Of a DNA stretch of 64,000 nt, positions 1-7,772 are shown one piece after another. Position 1 is the stretch's first letter, and each line of letters begins with the position of its first letter. A program made the position numbers and the translations under genes. The notes below the pieces were generated by a model. The model was not told the DNA's origin, ran no database searches, and saw only the letters and a list, made by a program, of their open reading frames with translations. Origin of the DNA: UBA7330 sp965243485 (GTDB lineage Bacteria; Bacteroidota; Bacteroidia; Cytophagales; Cyclobacteriaceae); assembly GCA_965243485.1 (NCBI GenBank), contig CBDEVP010000001.1:4960001-5024000 (forward strand), in the 5' to 3' direction.

Positions 1-1
1 T

Positions 2-3000
2 GACCCTACAGAGCCTCAGCTTAGCTTTACCATGGATATGGAGAATACGAACTGCGGCCCGACGAAGAACGGTCAGCTTACGGTAACGGCCACAACCGTG
101 GACGGAAATCCGGTATCTAATGTGGGTCGATACACATTTACCTGGTATGACGGACAGGGAACCGCCAACCCTACCTCCTACATCCAGAATGATGGCATCG
201 GAGTTAATGACAATCAAAGCACATTGCTTGCGCTGGATTCAGGATATTATACCGTCACAGTTTTCGACAATGTCAATGAATGTTCAGTCACAGGTACTTA
301 TGCCGTGAGTGAAACACTGGATCAGCCTCGGGTATTGCTGAGTGGGATCGTGGTCAGACCCGACACTACCTGTAATGTGGGCAGCAGCGGCACGATCATC
401 GTGGCTGACTCCAGCTTTGTAACTGGTGTATTGGATGACTTCAATGTACAGGTGCGTTCAGGTAGTGCTACCGGGCCTATCGTGGCACAGAGCACTGCAG
501 GAAGCGGAAATACAGACCTGACCATCAGTTCGCTGGATCCGGGTACATTCTTCGTGACTGCTACAAGAGCGGCTTCAGAATGTCCTGCCGCACCTGTAAG
601 GATCAATATTTTAGATCAGAGGACCCTTCCAACCATTTTACTGGATACCCTGATCCCTAATCCAAACTGCGGGGGAACCATCGCCATGGGATCTATCTCA
701 GTTACTGCCGATGGTTTTGATGAAACAAACCCTGACTACCTCTTCCAGTGGTATGACGGTCCGATAACCGGAGGCATCATAGTGCCCGGAGCCAATGGAG
801 GTAATACGGCTACCATCATCAATGTGAATGAAGGATTGTATGAGCTGCAGGTGACCAATGTAAACACAGGTTGTATCTCAACCCAGCAGTTTGACCTGCC
901 TGCAGTGCCTGTGAATCCTAGAATTTCCTCTTATAACGTGAGCAACAACCTGATATGTAATGTGCCTGGTAGCGGATCTTTCGAGATCAACCAGGTCAGA
1001 TGGAACGGTAACTTCTATGATGTGGGAGTGACTGCGGATTCACTTAATATCGTGACTAACTATACCTTCGAATACTATTCGGATGCTACGCTGACCACAC
1101 CGGTCGCTGATCTGGACCTGTCTACGCCACTACAATTGGATGGGCTAAGTGCAGGCACCTATTATGCAAGGGTGAGAAGGAACGATTCGCAGTGTGCTTC
1201 CGGACCGATCCAGTTTACTATTCAGGATCTTCCTCAGTTCCCTGTGATCCAGCTGGCTCAGATCCAGGCAGATTCATCCTGTACCGGTATGAATCCTAGC
1301 GGATCCCTCACGGCTCTGGTTGACGGGGTGAGAAATGATACACTTTACACCTATGACTGGTATGAGGTGGATCCGGGAACCGGCAACAGGATCAGCGGAT
1401 CACTGAGCACCAACGATACCATTTCAGGGCTGACAACCGGAAGATATGAATTGGAAGTAACCAGCATTTCTACAGGATGCGTAAGCACGGCTCAGAGAAA
1501 TGTAACAAATGCGCCTATTGAAGTGGAGATCCTGGCCATCACCAGTACCGACCCTACCGCGTGTACACCACCGAACGGACAAATTGAAGTGACTTCAATT
1601 ACTCCGGGGACCCTGGCGGATTATGACTTCACTTTCTACTTGGGAGATCCGGGAAGTGGAGGTATTCAGGTTCAGACTGGCCTTGGCCCGGTGTATACTG
1701 ATGCAGCCGAAGGAACTTATTACGTGGAAGCGACCCACCTCATCTACGGTTGTACCAACAATCTGAATGAGATTGAACTGGAGGATAATCTTACCTACCC
1801 TGCACTCAATCTGGTCTCATTTACCAATCAGACCAATTGTGATCCCGGTAATCCAAACGGTGAGTTGTCAGCAACTGCAGACGGAACAACGAATACCACC
1901 ACTTACACATTTGAGTGGAGAGATTCAACCAATACCGTAGTGGCAGCCAATAGTCCAACTATCACAAATATTCCTGCGGGCGAGTATACACTGAATGTGA
2001 TGAACAACAGTACGGGTTGCGTTTCCAGCAGGACCTATGAAATTGTAAATGATTACCCTCTCCCACTGCGTTTGGTGATATCTACTTCACCGAACAGAAA
2101 CTGCGTGAATCCTGACGGAGAAGCCAGTGCTACCATCCGTAATCTGCAGGCCCTGGGTAAACCGATCACCGACTATGTCTTCTACTGGTTCATCGGGGAT
2201 CAAACAGGAGGCACGCCTGATATTGCAAACCCTGACTTCCAGGGAACCCTGTGGACATCGCTTCCCGGTGGTGAGTATACGGTGTATGTGGTGGATGCAA
2301 CGGATGTGTTCTGTACCTCCGCTCCTACGCTGGTCAACATTCCGGATCAGACCCTGCCGCCGCCATTTGCAGTGGATGTAACCAATGACGTGACCATTTG
2401 TTACCCTACGATGCCAAATGGAAGGGCTCGCATCAATCCGAATAGCCTGGAGCCAAACCGGGAACTGTTCGAATTCAGATATGAATGGTTTGTGGGTACA
2501 GCTGCTGATACTGCCGGACAGGTGCCGTTTGTAACCGGCATTACTGCCGATTCGCTCAACATTGGTACATATTCCGTATTGTCTACTGACCTTAGAACAG
2601 GATGCGAAAACCTCATCAGCTTCAATATCATTGATGATACGGATGCGGTACCGGCACCGGATGTAAATGTGATTGCCGATCGTGACAATTGCTTGTTCCC
2701 GAATGGTATCGCCAGAGCATCGATCAGTGGTAGTATCACAGACTATCGATTTGAATGGTTCCTGGCATCAGGCGACACCACAACCGTACAGTTTACCGGA
2801 CACGAGACAGGCAACCTGGACGGCATCCGGTACATGGTACAGGCTACCAGGCTGTCTACCGGATGTGTTTCGCCAAAGACACCGGTAGATGTCGAGGATG
2901 TCAGTGCTCCGCCTGTCATAGATGTCATGACCACCACTTCCATGTGTCTGAGAACGGAAGACGGATCCCTCAACCAGTTTACAGGTACTGCTGAAATTGT

Positions 3001-3493
3001 CTTTGAGCAGTTTGAAGTGATCAAGGAGATCGATTGGATCGCGCCGGATGGAACAGTTTTCTCGAATGACATCAAGCTGGTAAATGCCCAGCCCGGCTGC
3101 TGGACCGTGAGAGTCCTGACGGACAAAGACTGTGAAGCGACGGCATACTTTACCATCGAGACAGAATTGAAGATCTATAATGGGGTTTCTGCCAACGCAG
3201 ACGGTAGAAATGATTACTTCTTCATTGATTGTATTGACAATTTCCCTAATAACAATGTTCAGATCTTCAACAGGGATGGTACAAGAGTCTGGGAAAGCAA
3301 TGCATATGATAATATCAGTGTAAGATTCGAGGGTTTCAGCAATGTGGGAAGAACAGGCCTACAGCTACCTGCAGGTACTTACTTCTACATCATTGAAAAA
3401 GGAAATGCTAATATCGGTGGACAGTGTGCAGACACATTCACAGATAATACAATAAGACCGAGGATACAGGGTTATTTAGAGTTAGTTCGTTAA
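2..3493 (+). CDS. Secreted repeat protein with gliding-motility-type C-terminal domain (5' end outside window)
   Basis: The frame is open from base 2, so the start lies upstream of the window; about 1163 residues are visible. They form roughly eleven modules of 80 to 110 residues. Each has a Cys near its beginning (NTNCGPTKNG, DTTCNVGSSG, NRNCVNPDGE), a YxFxWY-like strand in the middle and a closing GxYxVxV segment that often ends in TGC. This is the layout of SprB-like or PKD-like beta-sandwich surface proteins. The last 100 residues, from IYNGVSANADGRNDYF onward, match the gliding motility-associated C-terminal domain (CHU_C type), which sends cargo through the type IX secretion system. A PorP/SprF gene follows after 11 bases, as is usual for such cargo. 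The ligand or substrate cannot be told. Confidence 0.88.
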   Translation, partial: DPTEPQLSFTMDMENTNCGPTKNGQLTVTATTVDGNPVSNVGRYTFTWYDGQGTANPTSYIQNDGIGVNDNQSTLLALDSGYYTVTVFDNVNECSVTGTYAVSETLDQPRVLLSGIVVRPDTTCNVGSSGTIIVADSSFVTGVLDDFNVQVRSGSATGPIVAQSTAGSGNTDLTISSLDPGTFFVTATRAASECPAAPVRINILDQRTLPTILLDTLIPNPNCGGTIAMGSISVTADGFDETNPDYLFQWYDGPITGGIIVPGANGGNTATIINVNEGLYELQVTNVNTGCISTQQFDLPAVPVNPRISSYNVSNNLICNVPGSGSFEINQVRWNGNFYDVGVTADSLNIVTNYTFEYYSDATLTTPVADLDLSTPLQLDGLSAGTYYARVRRNDSQCASGPIQFTIQDLPQFPVIQLAQIQADSSCTGMNPSGSLTALVDGVRNDTLYTYDWYEVDPGTGNRISGSLSTNDTISGLTTGRYELEVTSISTGCVSTAQRNVTNAPIEVEILAITSTDPTACTPPNGQIEVTSITPGTLADYDFTFYLGDPGSGGIQVQTGLGPVYTDAAEGTYYVEATHLIYGCTNNLNEIELEDNLTYPALNLVSFTNQTNCDPGNPNGELSATADGTTNTTTYTFEWRDSTNTVVAANSPTITNIPAGEYTLNVMNNSTGCVSSRTYEIVNDYPLPLRLVISTSPNRNCVNPDGEASATIRNLQALGKPITDYVFYWFIGDQTGGTPDIANPDFQGTLWTSLPGGEYTVYVVDATDVFCTSAPTLVNIPDQTLPPPFAVDVTNDVTICYPTMPNGRARINPNSLEPNRELFEFRYEWFVGTAADTAGQVPFVTGITADSLNIGTYSVLSTDLRTGCENLISFNIIDDTDAVPAPDVNVIADRDNCLFPNGIARASISGSITDYRFEWFLASGDTTTVQFTGHETGNLDGIRYMVQATRLSTGCVSPKTPVDVEDVSAPPVIDVMTTTSMCLRTEDGSLNQFTGTAEIVFEQFEVIKEIDWIAPDGTVFSNDIKLVNAQPGCWTVRVLTDKDCEATAYFTIETELKIYNGVSANADGRNDYFFIDCIDNFPNNNVQIFNRDGTRVWESNAYDNISVRFEGFSNVGRTGLQLPAGTYFYIIEKGNANIGGQCADTFTDNTIRPRIQGYLELVR

Positions 3494-3504
3494 ATTAGCA
3501 AGGT

Positions 3505-4434
3505 ATGAAGGTGTTAAAGTATGGTTTGGTGTTATGCTTCGCGGCGTTCTCCCTGATTGCAAACGGGCAACAGCGAACGCTCACCTCTACCTATCCCTTT
3601 AATGGCTTACTGCTCAATCCTGCCTATGCCGGTAGTCTGAATATCCTTTCCGTCATTGCCGTCCACCGCGAGCAGTGGATCAATATCGACGGAGCTCCCA
3701 ACCACCAGGCGCTGACAGCACACTCATCTTTTTATGACAACCGGGTGGGGGTTGGTTTGTCAGCATTCAGGGACGAGATCGGAGCTACAGAGACCTATTC
3801 GATGTATGGTCAATATGCCTATAAGATCAAAACACCGATCGGAATTCTTGCCATGGGGCTGCAGGGGGGATTCGACAGACGTGAAACTGATTTTTCAAAG
3901 CTGACCATTTTTGACCAGGATGATCCGTTGCTCACGGGGGCTAATAACAGGTTTACGCCCAATTTTGGAACGGGCCTGTACCTCGCTAACCCAAACATGT
4001 ATGCAGGAATCTCCGTCCCATATATCCTGGAAAACAAAACATTCACCATCGAGGAAGCGGCTGAAGCTTTCAATGCCCGGCAATCCAGGTATTACTATAT
4101 CACCGGAGGAGTCATCTTTCACATGTCAAACCTGGTTAAGCTTGCTCCTTCCGTATTGATCAGGGTGCAGGAACAAAACAGAATGTCCTATGAGTTTACC
4201 GGCAACGTTATTTTTGATAATATCGCTTATGTGGGCTTAAGTGTACGAAACTCCCTGGAAGTAGTGTTTATCGGGCAGCTTATCCTCAATGAAAACCTAA
4301 GAGCGGGGTACGCTTATGATGCTTCTACCAATGATCTGGGCCAAAACACTACCGGTTCCCATGAGATCCTTGTCAATTACCGGGTGAAGTTGAGGAACTA
4401 CAAAAAAGATCCTCAGTGCCCGGTGTATTTTTAG
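3505..4434 (+). CDS. PorP/SprF family type IX secretion system membrane protein
   Basis: A 309-residue protein with a signal peptide (about residues 1-21, ending ...LIANGQ). The segment YPFNGLLLNPAYAGS, then the REQWINIDGAPNHQALTAH stretch, are hallmarks of the PorP/SprF family. The rest alternates short strands with aromatic ends, as expected for an outer-membrane beta barrel. Family members serve as outer-membrane partners for large secreted proteins carrying the CHU_C-type C-terminal domain, and are usually encoded directly downstream of the cargo, as here. It probably holds or exports the upstream repeat protein (inference). The gene ends in a short CCCTG-AAC-CAGGG hairpin without a good T tract. 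Confidence 0.9.
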   Translation: MKVLKYGLVLCFAAFSLIANGQQRTLTSTYPFNGLLLNPAYAGSLNILSVIAVHREQWINIDGAPNHQALTAHSSFYDNRVGVGLSAFRDEIGATETYSMYGQYAYKIKTPIGILAMGLQGGFDRRETDFSKLTIFDQDDPLLTGANNRFTPNFGTGLYLANPNMYAGISVPYILENKTFTIEEAAEAFNARQSRYYYITGGVIFHMSNLVKLAPSVLIRVQEQNRMSYEFTGNVIFDNIAYVGLSVRNSLEVVFIGQLILNENLRAGYAYDASTNDLGQNTTGSHEILVNYRVKLRNYKKDPQCPVYF

Positions 4435-4482
4435 TGCCCTGAACCAGGGTCGTGTTTTAACGCGGGGTCGGATGTGAACCAG

Positions 4483-4502
4483 GGTCGGACGGTAGTCAGA
4501 CC
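4483..4502. repeat. Palindromic intergenic repeat, copy 1
   Basis: GGTCGGAC-GGTA-GTCAGACC forms an imperfect hairpin: 8-base arms with one mismatch and a 4-base loop. The same unit recurs at 5183-5202 and 5283-5302, and shorter GGTCGGA pieces lie at 4465-4472, 5171-5177 and 5265-5271. It sits between the PorP/SprF gene and the toxin gene. Confidence 0.75.
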
Positions 4503-4533
4503 GCTTTAAGACCCATCACTAACAATCCAACGA

Positions 4534-4788
4534 TCAATAATGATACCGACACTGCAAAACTCTTATCTGGTTTTGATGGATCCTGTAAACAAGCCGGTGT
4601 TCCAAAGTGATCCTCCTTGACCAATAATCTAACAATTCGTGTTTTAATGGTTCTGGGGAACCTATGCCATTAAATGGATCCCCGCCAATATCTTTCAATA
4701 AACCATTTATCTTTTTAAGCATCTTCTTGTCATGGTTTTGCCAATACAGATAGTCCTCCCAACCCTGTTCTAAGAATACAATTTCCAT
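4534..4788 (-). CDS. yoeB: Txe/YoeB family toxin (mRNA endonuclease)
   Basis: An 84-residue protein of the YoeB/Txe family, which binds the ribosome and cuts mRNA at the A site. The YWSRRITLEHRLVYRI segment holds the family Glu and Arg catalytic residues, and the C-terminus CRYHY ends in the conserved His-Tyr pair. Length matches the family (about 84). Its start codon directly follows the antitoxin stop (TAG then ATG, no gap), so the two are translationally coupled. Activity would be held in check by the upstream YefM-like protein. No residue expected for activity is missing. Confidence 0.93.
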   Translation of the reverse strand: MEIVFLEQGWEDYLYWQNHDKKMLKKINGLLKDIGGDPFNGIGSPEPLKHELLDYWSRRITLEHRLVYRIHQNQIRVLQCRYHY

Positions 4789-5040
4789 CTACTCAAGAAG
4801 TTCCCGAACTTCTCCTTCGCCTGCTTTATCTGATTTGATCGTTTGTAATAAACGTTCGGCATTTTTCGGACTTTTCAATAAATGGAAAGTCTCTTGCATA
4901 CTGTTGTACTCACTTTTACTCATTAAAACCATATCATCGCCTTTCGGACGTGAAATAAAGAGAGGTTTACCCATTGCAAGTACTTTCTCAAAATAGGATC
5001 GCATATTTCGCCTGAAATCTGTATAGGTAGTTATTTCCAT
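4789..5040 (-). CDS. yefM: YefM/Phd family antitoxin
   Basis: An 83-residue protein that begins METTTY-like (MEITTYTDFRRNMRSYFEKV), followed by PLFISRPKGDDMVLMSKSEY, the N-terminal DNA-binding part of Phd/YefM antitoxins. The C-terminal 30 residues are charged and helical and would wrap around the toxin. It is the first gene of the leftward pair with YoeB. Family members autorepress their own operon as a complex with the toxin. Palindromic repeats lie 140 to 260 bases upstream, but nothing shows they are its operator. Confidence 0.92.
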   Translation of the reverse strand: MEITTYTDFRRNMRSYFEKVLAMGKPLFISRPKGDDMVLMSKSEYNSMQETFHLLKSPKNAERLLQTIKSDKAGEGEVRELLE

Positions 5041-5182
5041 AAGATCTTATTCTATTGTAAAAATACAGAAACGTACAAGATAATGTACGTATTTCCCCGG
5101 AAAAGGGATCCTTTAAAAATAACCATGGAAGTGCAGACTCTCCGCTTGCTTTCTCATCGAAGAGAATTAAGGTCGGATCCAG

Positions 5183-5202
5183 GGTCGGACGATAGTCAGA
5201 CC
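5183..5202. repeat. Palindromic intergenic repeat, copy 2
   Basis: GGTCGGAC-GATA-GTCAGACC, followed by GTATCAGG. The same unit as at 4483 and 5283. A half copy (AGCCAGACCGTATCAGAC) lies at 5232-5249. Confidence 0.75.
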
Positions 5203-5282
5203 GTATCAGGAGACCATATCTGGAAAAACAATAGCCAGACCGTATCAGACGTTTCAAACCTTATGGTCGGAGCTTTAAGCAA

Positions 5283-5302
5283 GGTCGGACGATAGTCAGA
5301 CC
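5283..5302. repeat. Palindromic intergenic repeat, copy 3
   Basis: GGTCGGAC-GATA-GTCAGACC, followed by GTATAGCG. It is identical over 20 bases to the copy at 5183-5202 and begins exactly 100 bases after it. Confidence 0.75.
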
Positions 5303-5323
5303 GTATAGCGAGAACGCCAGCGT

Positions 5324-5476
5324 CTGAATGTCAGAACAATCTGAAAGTCTGTACTGTCTGAAAGTCTGTACTGTCTGAAAGTCTGTACTGTCTGAAAGTC
5401 TGTACTGTCTGAGTGTCGGAACCATCCAAATGTCTGAATTGTCTGAACCATCTGAACGTCGCAAAGTCCGAATGTC
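5324..5476. repeat. 17-bp tandem repeat array
   Basis: Four perfect consecutive copies of CTGAAAGTCTGTACTGT start at 5341, 5358, 5375 and 5392. Diverged units in the same 17-base phase lie before (5324 CTGAATGTCAGAACAAT) and after (5409 CTGAGTGTCGGAACCAT, 5426, 5443, 5460), giving about nine units. The period is not a multiple of three and all frames are broken, so it is not a coding repeat. It lies just downstream of the leftward gene ending at 5482. Confidence 0.85.
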
Positions 5477-5481
5477 CTTAA

Positions 5482-5835
5482 CTACCTCTTCCGATCATCA
5501 GTCCCACTTAGCTCAAACAAAAGACTGTTCGTCAGAGAAAGCAATAAACTAAATAGCAGGGCCCACCAGAAATTAGCCACTTCAAAACCAGGTACCACCC
5601 AGTCGGCCAGCATAATGATCAGTGCATTGATGACCAGAAGAAAAATCCCCAGCGTGAATACCGTCAGTGGGATCGTCAAAATGATCAATAGAGGCTTCAC
5701 CGTCATATTTAACAATGAAAGCAACACGGCCACAATTACCGCAACAAAAAAACTTTCCACATCCACCCCGGGAAGAAGATAGGAAACGATAATTACAGCC
5801 AGACTTGAAAGCAATGTCCGAATGAGAAAATTCAT
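5482..5835 (-). CDS. Small four-helix membrane protein, phage holin family (PF04020/YvlD-like)
   Basis: A 117-residue protein with four hydrophobic segments (about residues 5-22, 29-45, 52-74 and 86-107). The SLLNMTVKPLLIILTIPLTVFTLGIF stretch, with its xNxxVKPxLxxLxxPxTxxTxG pattern, is typical of PF04020, called the mycobacterial-type four-TM holin family. In free-living bacteria members are chromosomal inner-membrane proteins of unknown role and there is no phage context here. It lies 21 bases after the DinB-like gene, likely the last gene of the leftward carbonic anhydrase unit. Confidence 0.8.
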   Translation of the reverse strand: MNFLIRTLLSSLAVIIVSYLLPGVDVESFFVAVIVAVLLSLLNMTVKPLLIILTIPLTVFTLGIFLLVINALIIMLADWVVPGFEVANFWWALLFSLLLSLTNSLLFELSGTDDRKR

Positions 5836-5856
5836 AGTGTGTGTTTTATCAATGAT

Positions 5857-6396
5857 TCAAATATACCTTTCTTTTAAAATATGGAAATGGTGCTCCAGAT
5901 GACCTGCAATGATACTTACAAGTGCGGCTACAGAACATTTGGATCCATTTGCATTTCCGATCCTTACCAATTGCTCCTGGCCCCATGAGGAAAACATCTC
6001 AATATTCGCCTGCCTCACGAAATCAAACTCCCTAACCAGGGATGCCACCGGCCTGCTTTCGAAATTGGATTTTGACATATATTCATCCTGGTCAAACCCT
6101 GGCAGCATGGTCTTATCTCCTTTTGCTATGCAGAGTGCCCGGTAGGCCATCACCCTTTCCGTATCGATCACGTGGCCAATCACCTGAGCTCTTGTCCATT
6201 TAGCTGGTCCATAGGCAAAATCAAGGTCTTGTTGTGAAAGCCCGGACACATATCCCACAAATCTTCTATGCTGCTCAATGATGAAACCAAGAACATCATG
6301 TTCCGGAACCAGGGAAATATATCCGGCGTAATAAGGATCATATTCATCTTTTTCAGCCCGGTCAATCAGGACCCTATGATCTGAACCAGCCTGCAT
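5857..6396 (-). CDS. DinB family protein
   Basis: A 179-residue protein of the DinB/YfiT-like four-helix family, often metal-dependent thiol transferases or uncharacterised enzymes. The segments WTRAQVIGHVIDTERVMAYR (first metal His) and IAGHLEHHFHILKERYI (the C-terminal HxxHH cluster) are the expected triad positions. It overlaps the end of the carbonic anhydrase gene by 23 bases, so the two are likely cotranscribed and coupled. A later start would lose little of the domain. The substrate is not known. Confidence 0.85.
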   Translation of the reverse strand: MQAGSDHRVLIDRAEKDEYDPYYAGYISLVPEHDVLGFIIEQHRRFVGYVSGLSQQDLDFAYGPAKWTRAQVIGHVIDTERVMAYRALCIAKGDKTMLPGFDQDEYMSKSNFESRPVASLVREFDFVRQANIEMFSSWGQEQLVRIGNANGSKCSVAALVSIIAGHLEHHFHILKERYI

Positions 6397-6886
6397 ATTT
6401 TATGTAGTTATTGGCAATCCTGGATTGCATCTCTCGATTTTCAGGACCCACCATACCGATCTTTTTTGCAGGTACCCCGGCAAAAATAGAATTTGCTTCA
6501 ACGACAGTATTTTGCAGCACAACAGCTCCGGCAGCCACAATAGCCCCCTCCTCCACCACAGCATGATCCATTACGATGGCTCCCATCCCTATCAGCACTT
6601 CATCCTTTAGTGTGCAACCATGCACGATGGCATTGTGACCGATGGAAACATTATTACCTATGTTGGTCGGGGCTTTCTCAAAAGTGCCATGAATGGTTGC
6701 ATTATCCTGGATATTCGTTTTGTTACCCATTTTAATGTAATGCACATCCCCTCTCACTACCGCATTGAACCATACGGTACATTGATCGCCCATCTCCACC
6801 TCTCCTACAATCGTTGCATTTTCTGCCATCCAGCAGTCTTTGCCAAACTTTGGTTCGATCCCTCTCACAGATTTTATTAGTGCCAT
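6374..6886 (-). CDS. Gamma-class carbonic anhydrase family protein
   Basis: A 170-residue left-handed beta-helix protein built of hexapeptide repeats, for example NATIVGEVEMGDQCTVWFN and NNVSIGHNAIVHGC. The three family zinc ligands appear as His in DNATIHGT, IGHNAIVHGC (two His). Members trimerise and interconvert CO2 and bicarbonate, although many YrdA-like homologues have weak or untested activity. It is the first gene of a leftward unit with the DinB-like and holin-like genes and is divergent from the YceI gene 33 bases away. Confidence 0.88.
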   Translation of the reverse strand: MALIKSVRGIEPKFGKDCWMAENATIVGEVEMGDQCTVWFNAVVRGDVHYIKMGNKTNIQDNATIHGTFEKAPTNIGNNVSIGHNAIVHGCTLKDEVLIGMGAIVMDHAVVEEGAIVAAGAVVLQNTVVEANSIFAGVPAKKIGMVGPENREMQSRIANNYIKYAGWFRS

Positions 6887-6919
6887 AAAAAAAAGATTAG
6901 GTTTGCCAATCGAAAATCT

Positions 6920-7702
6920 ATGGACGTTAAGGTAATGTATTTGAAGAATCTTTTTAGTAATGTGGAGCTGAAATCATGTGGCCTTCTTTTACCGTTGATC
7001 CTCCTGCTTTTTAACTGTACACAACCGCCAAAAGGAAATGAATCAATAATTGGTGAACCCCAGGAAAGCCGGACGGACCTCTCGGAAGCCACAACATATA
7101 CACTTGATACAAGGGCATCGGTTATCACGTGGATCGGGAATAGTCCTGCCAGGCAGCACAATGGGACCATTGACATCACTTCAGGTGAGATCTTCGTACA
7201 AGATACAACCATTTTAGGAGGTGAAATAGTCATTGATATCCTGTCGCTTGACATCAAGGATCTCAAAGAAGGGTCTGATGACTATCAAAAACTAAAGGCC
7301 CACCTGATGTCTGAAGATTTCTTTCTTGCCGATACCTTTCCACGGGCGACATTTGAAGTGATCACACTGGTTCCTTTTGATTCCACCATCAAAATCGTGG
7401 ATAACCCTCAGTTTGAATCTGAAAACACCCCTGCCCTGCTGAGTGAGTTTATGATGAAAAACCCTACACATTATCTCACAGGTAATCTCACCATAAGGGG
7501 AATAACCAAAGGAATCACCTTTCCTGCAACCATTCAATTCAGAAATGATAAGATCCTTGCCGAGGCCAAATTCAATATTGACAGAACCGAATGGAATATC
7601 TCCTACCAGGATGAATCCTCAGTGATCGACAAAGCAACGGACCGGTTTATCTACAATACCGTGAATGTCGGCTTCAGTTTTCAGGCCATTAAGAAACAAT
7701 AA
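6920..7702 (+). CDS. YceI family lipoprotein
   Basis: A 260-residue protein with a lipoprotein signal (hydrophobic run ending LLLFNC, Cys near residue 32) and a YceI-like lipocalin fold: YTLDTRASVITWIGNSP at the front, then SGEIFVQD, HLMSEDFFLADTFPRATFE in the middle and ITKGITFPATI and EWNISY later. The VDxxHSxIxFxV front of canonical YceI is here TLDTRASVITWIG. Family members bind isoprenoid-like lipids in the periplasm. ATG at 6935 is an equally good start and gives a shorter n-region. It is a single gene, 70 bases before miaB, which has its own promoter. Confidence 0.86.
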   Translation: MDVKVMYLKNLFSNVELKSCGLLLPLILLLFNCTQPPKGNESIIGEPQESRTDLSEATTYTLDTRASVITWIGNSPARQHNGTIDITSGEIFVQDTTILGGEIVIDILSLDIKDLKEGSDDYQKLKAHLMSEDFFLADTFPRATFEVITLVPFDSTIKIVDNPQFESENTPALLSEFMMKNPTHYLTGNLTIRGITKGITFPATIQFRNDKILAEAKFNIDRTEWNISYQDESSVIDKATDRFIYNTVNVGFSFQAIKKQ

Positions 7703-7721
7703 TTCCTGCTAGCTAAATATA

Positions 7722-7736
7722 CTGACAAAATGTCAT
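7722..7736. promoter_or_regulatory. Inverted repeat CTGACA-AAA-TGTCAT upstream of miaB
   Basis: TGACA-AAA-TGTCA is a perfect 5-bp inverted repeat with a 3-base spacer, centred 26 bases before the -7 box of the miaB promoter. A related 15-mer, CTGATA-TTT-TGTCAG, lies upstream of groES at 13495-13509. It may be an operator or activator site (inference). Confidence 0.45.
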
Positions 7737-7754
7737 TCTTTTTTTGAATCCTGT

Positions 7755-7762
7755 TATCTTTG
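7755..7762 (+). promoter_or_regulatory. Bacteroidota-type -7 box for the miaB operon
   Basis: TATCTTTG matches the Bacteroidota sigma-ABfr consensus TAnnTTTG exactly and is followed by CAC. The miaB ATG is only 10 bases downstream, so transcription would start at or within a few bases of the start codon, giving a nearly leaderless mRNA. No clear -33 TTTG at the usual spacing was found. Confidence 0.6.
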
Positions 7763-7772
7763 CACGCTACAT

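Larger units (their letters stand above)
5041..5481. other. Gene-free, repeat-rich interval
   Basis: This 441-base interval separates the antitoxin start from the stop of the small membrane protein gene at 5482. I see no coding potential. It holds two full copies and one partial copy of the GGTCGGAC/GTCAGACC palindrome and a 17-bp tandem array. The first 60 bases upstream of the antitoxin presumably hold its promoter, but no clear TAnnTTTG box was found. Confidence 0.7.

Noticed and set aside
5324..5476. Possible CRISPR array
   Set aside because: The units are contiguous, without spacers, and no cas gene is present.
5482..5835. Prophage holin, implying phage lysis genes
   Set aside because: The PF04020 protein has no phage neighbours and lies in a housekeeping run.
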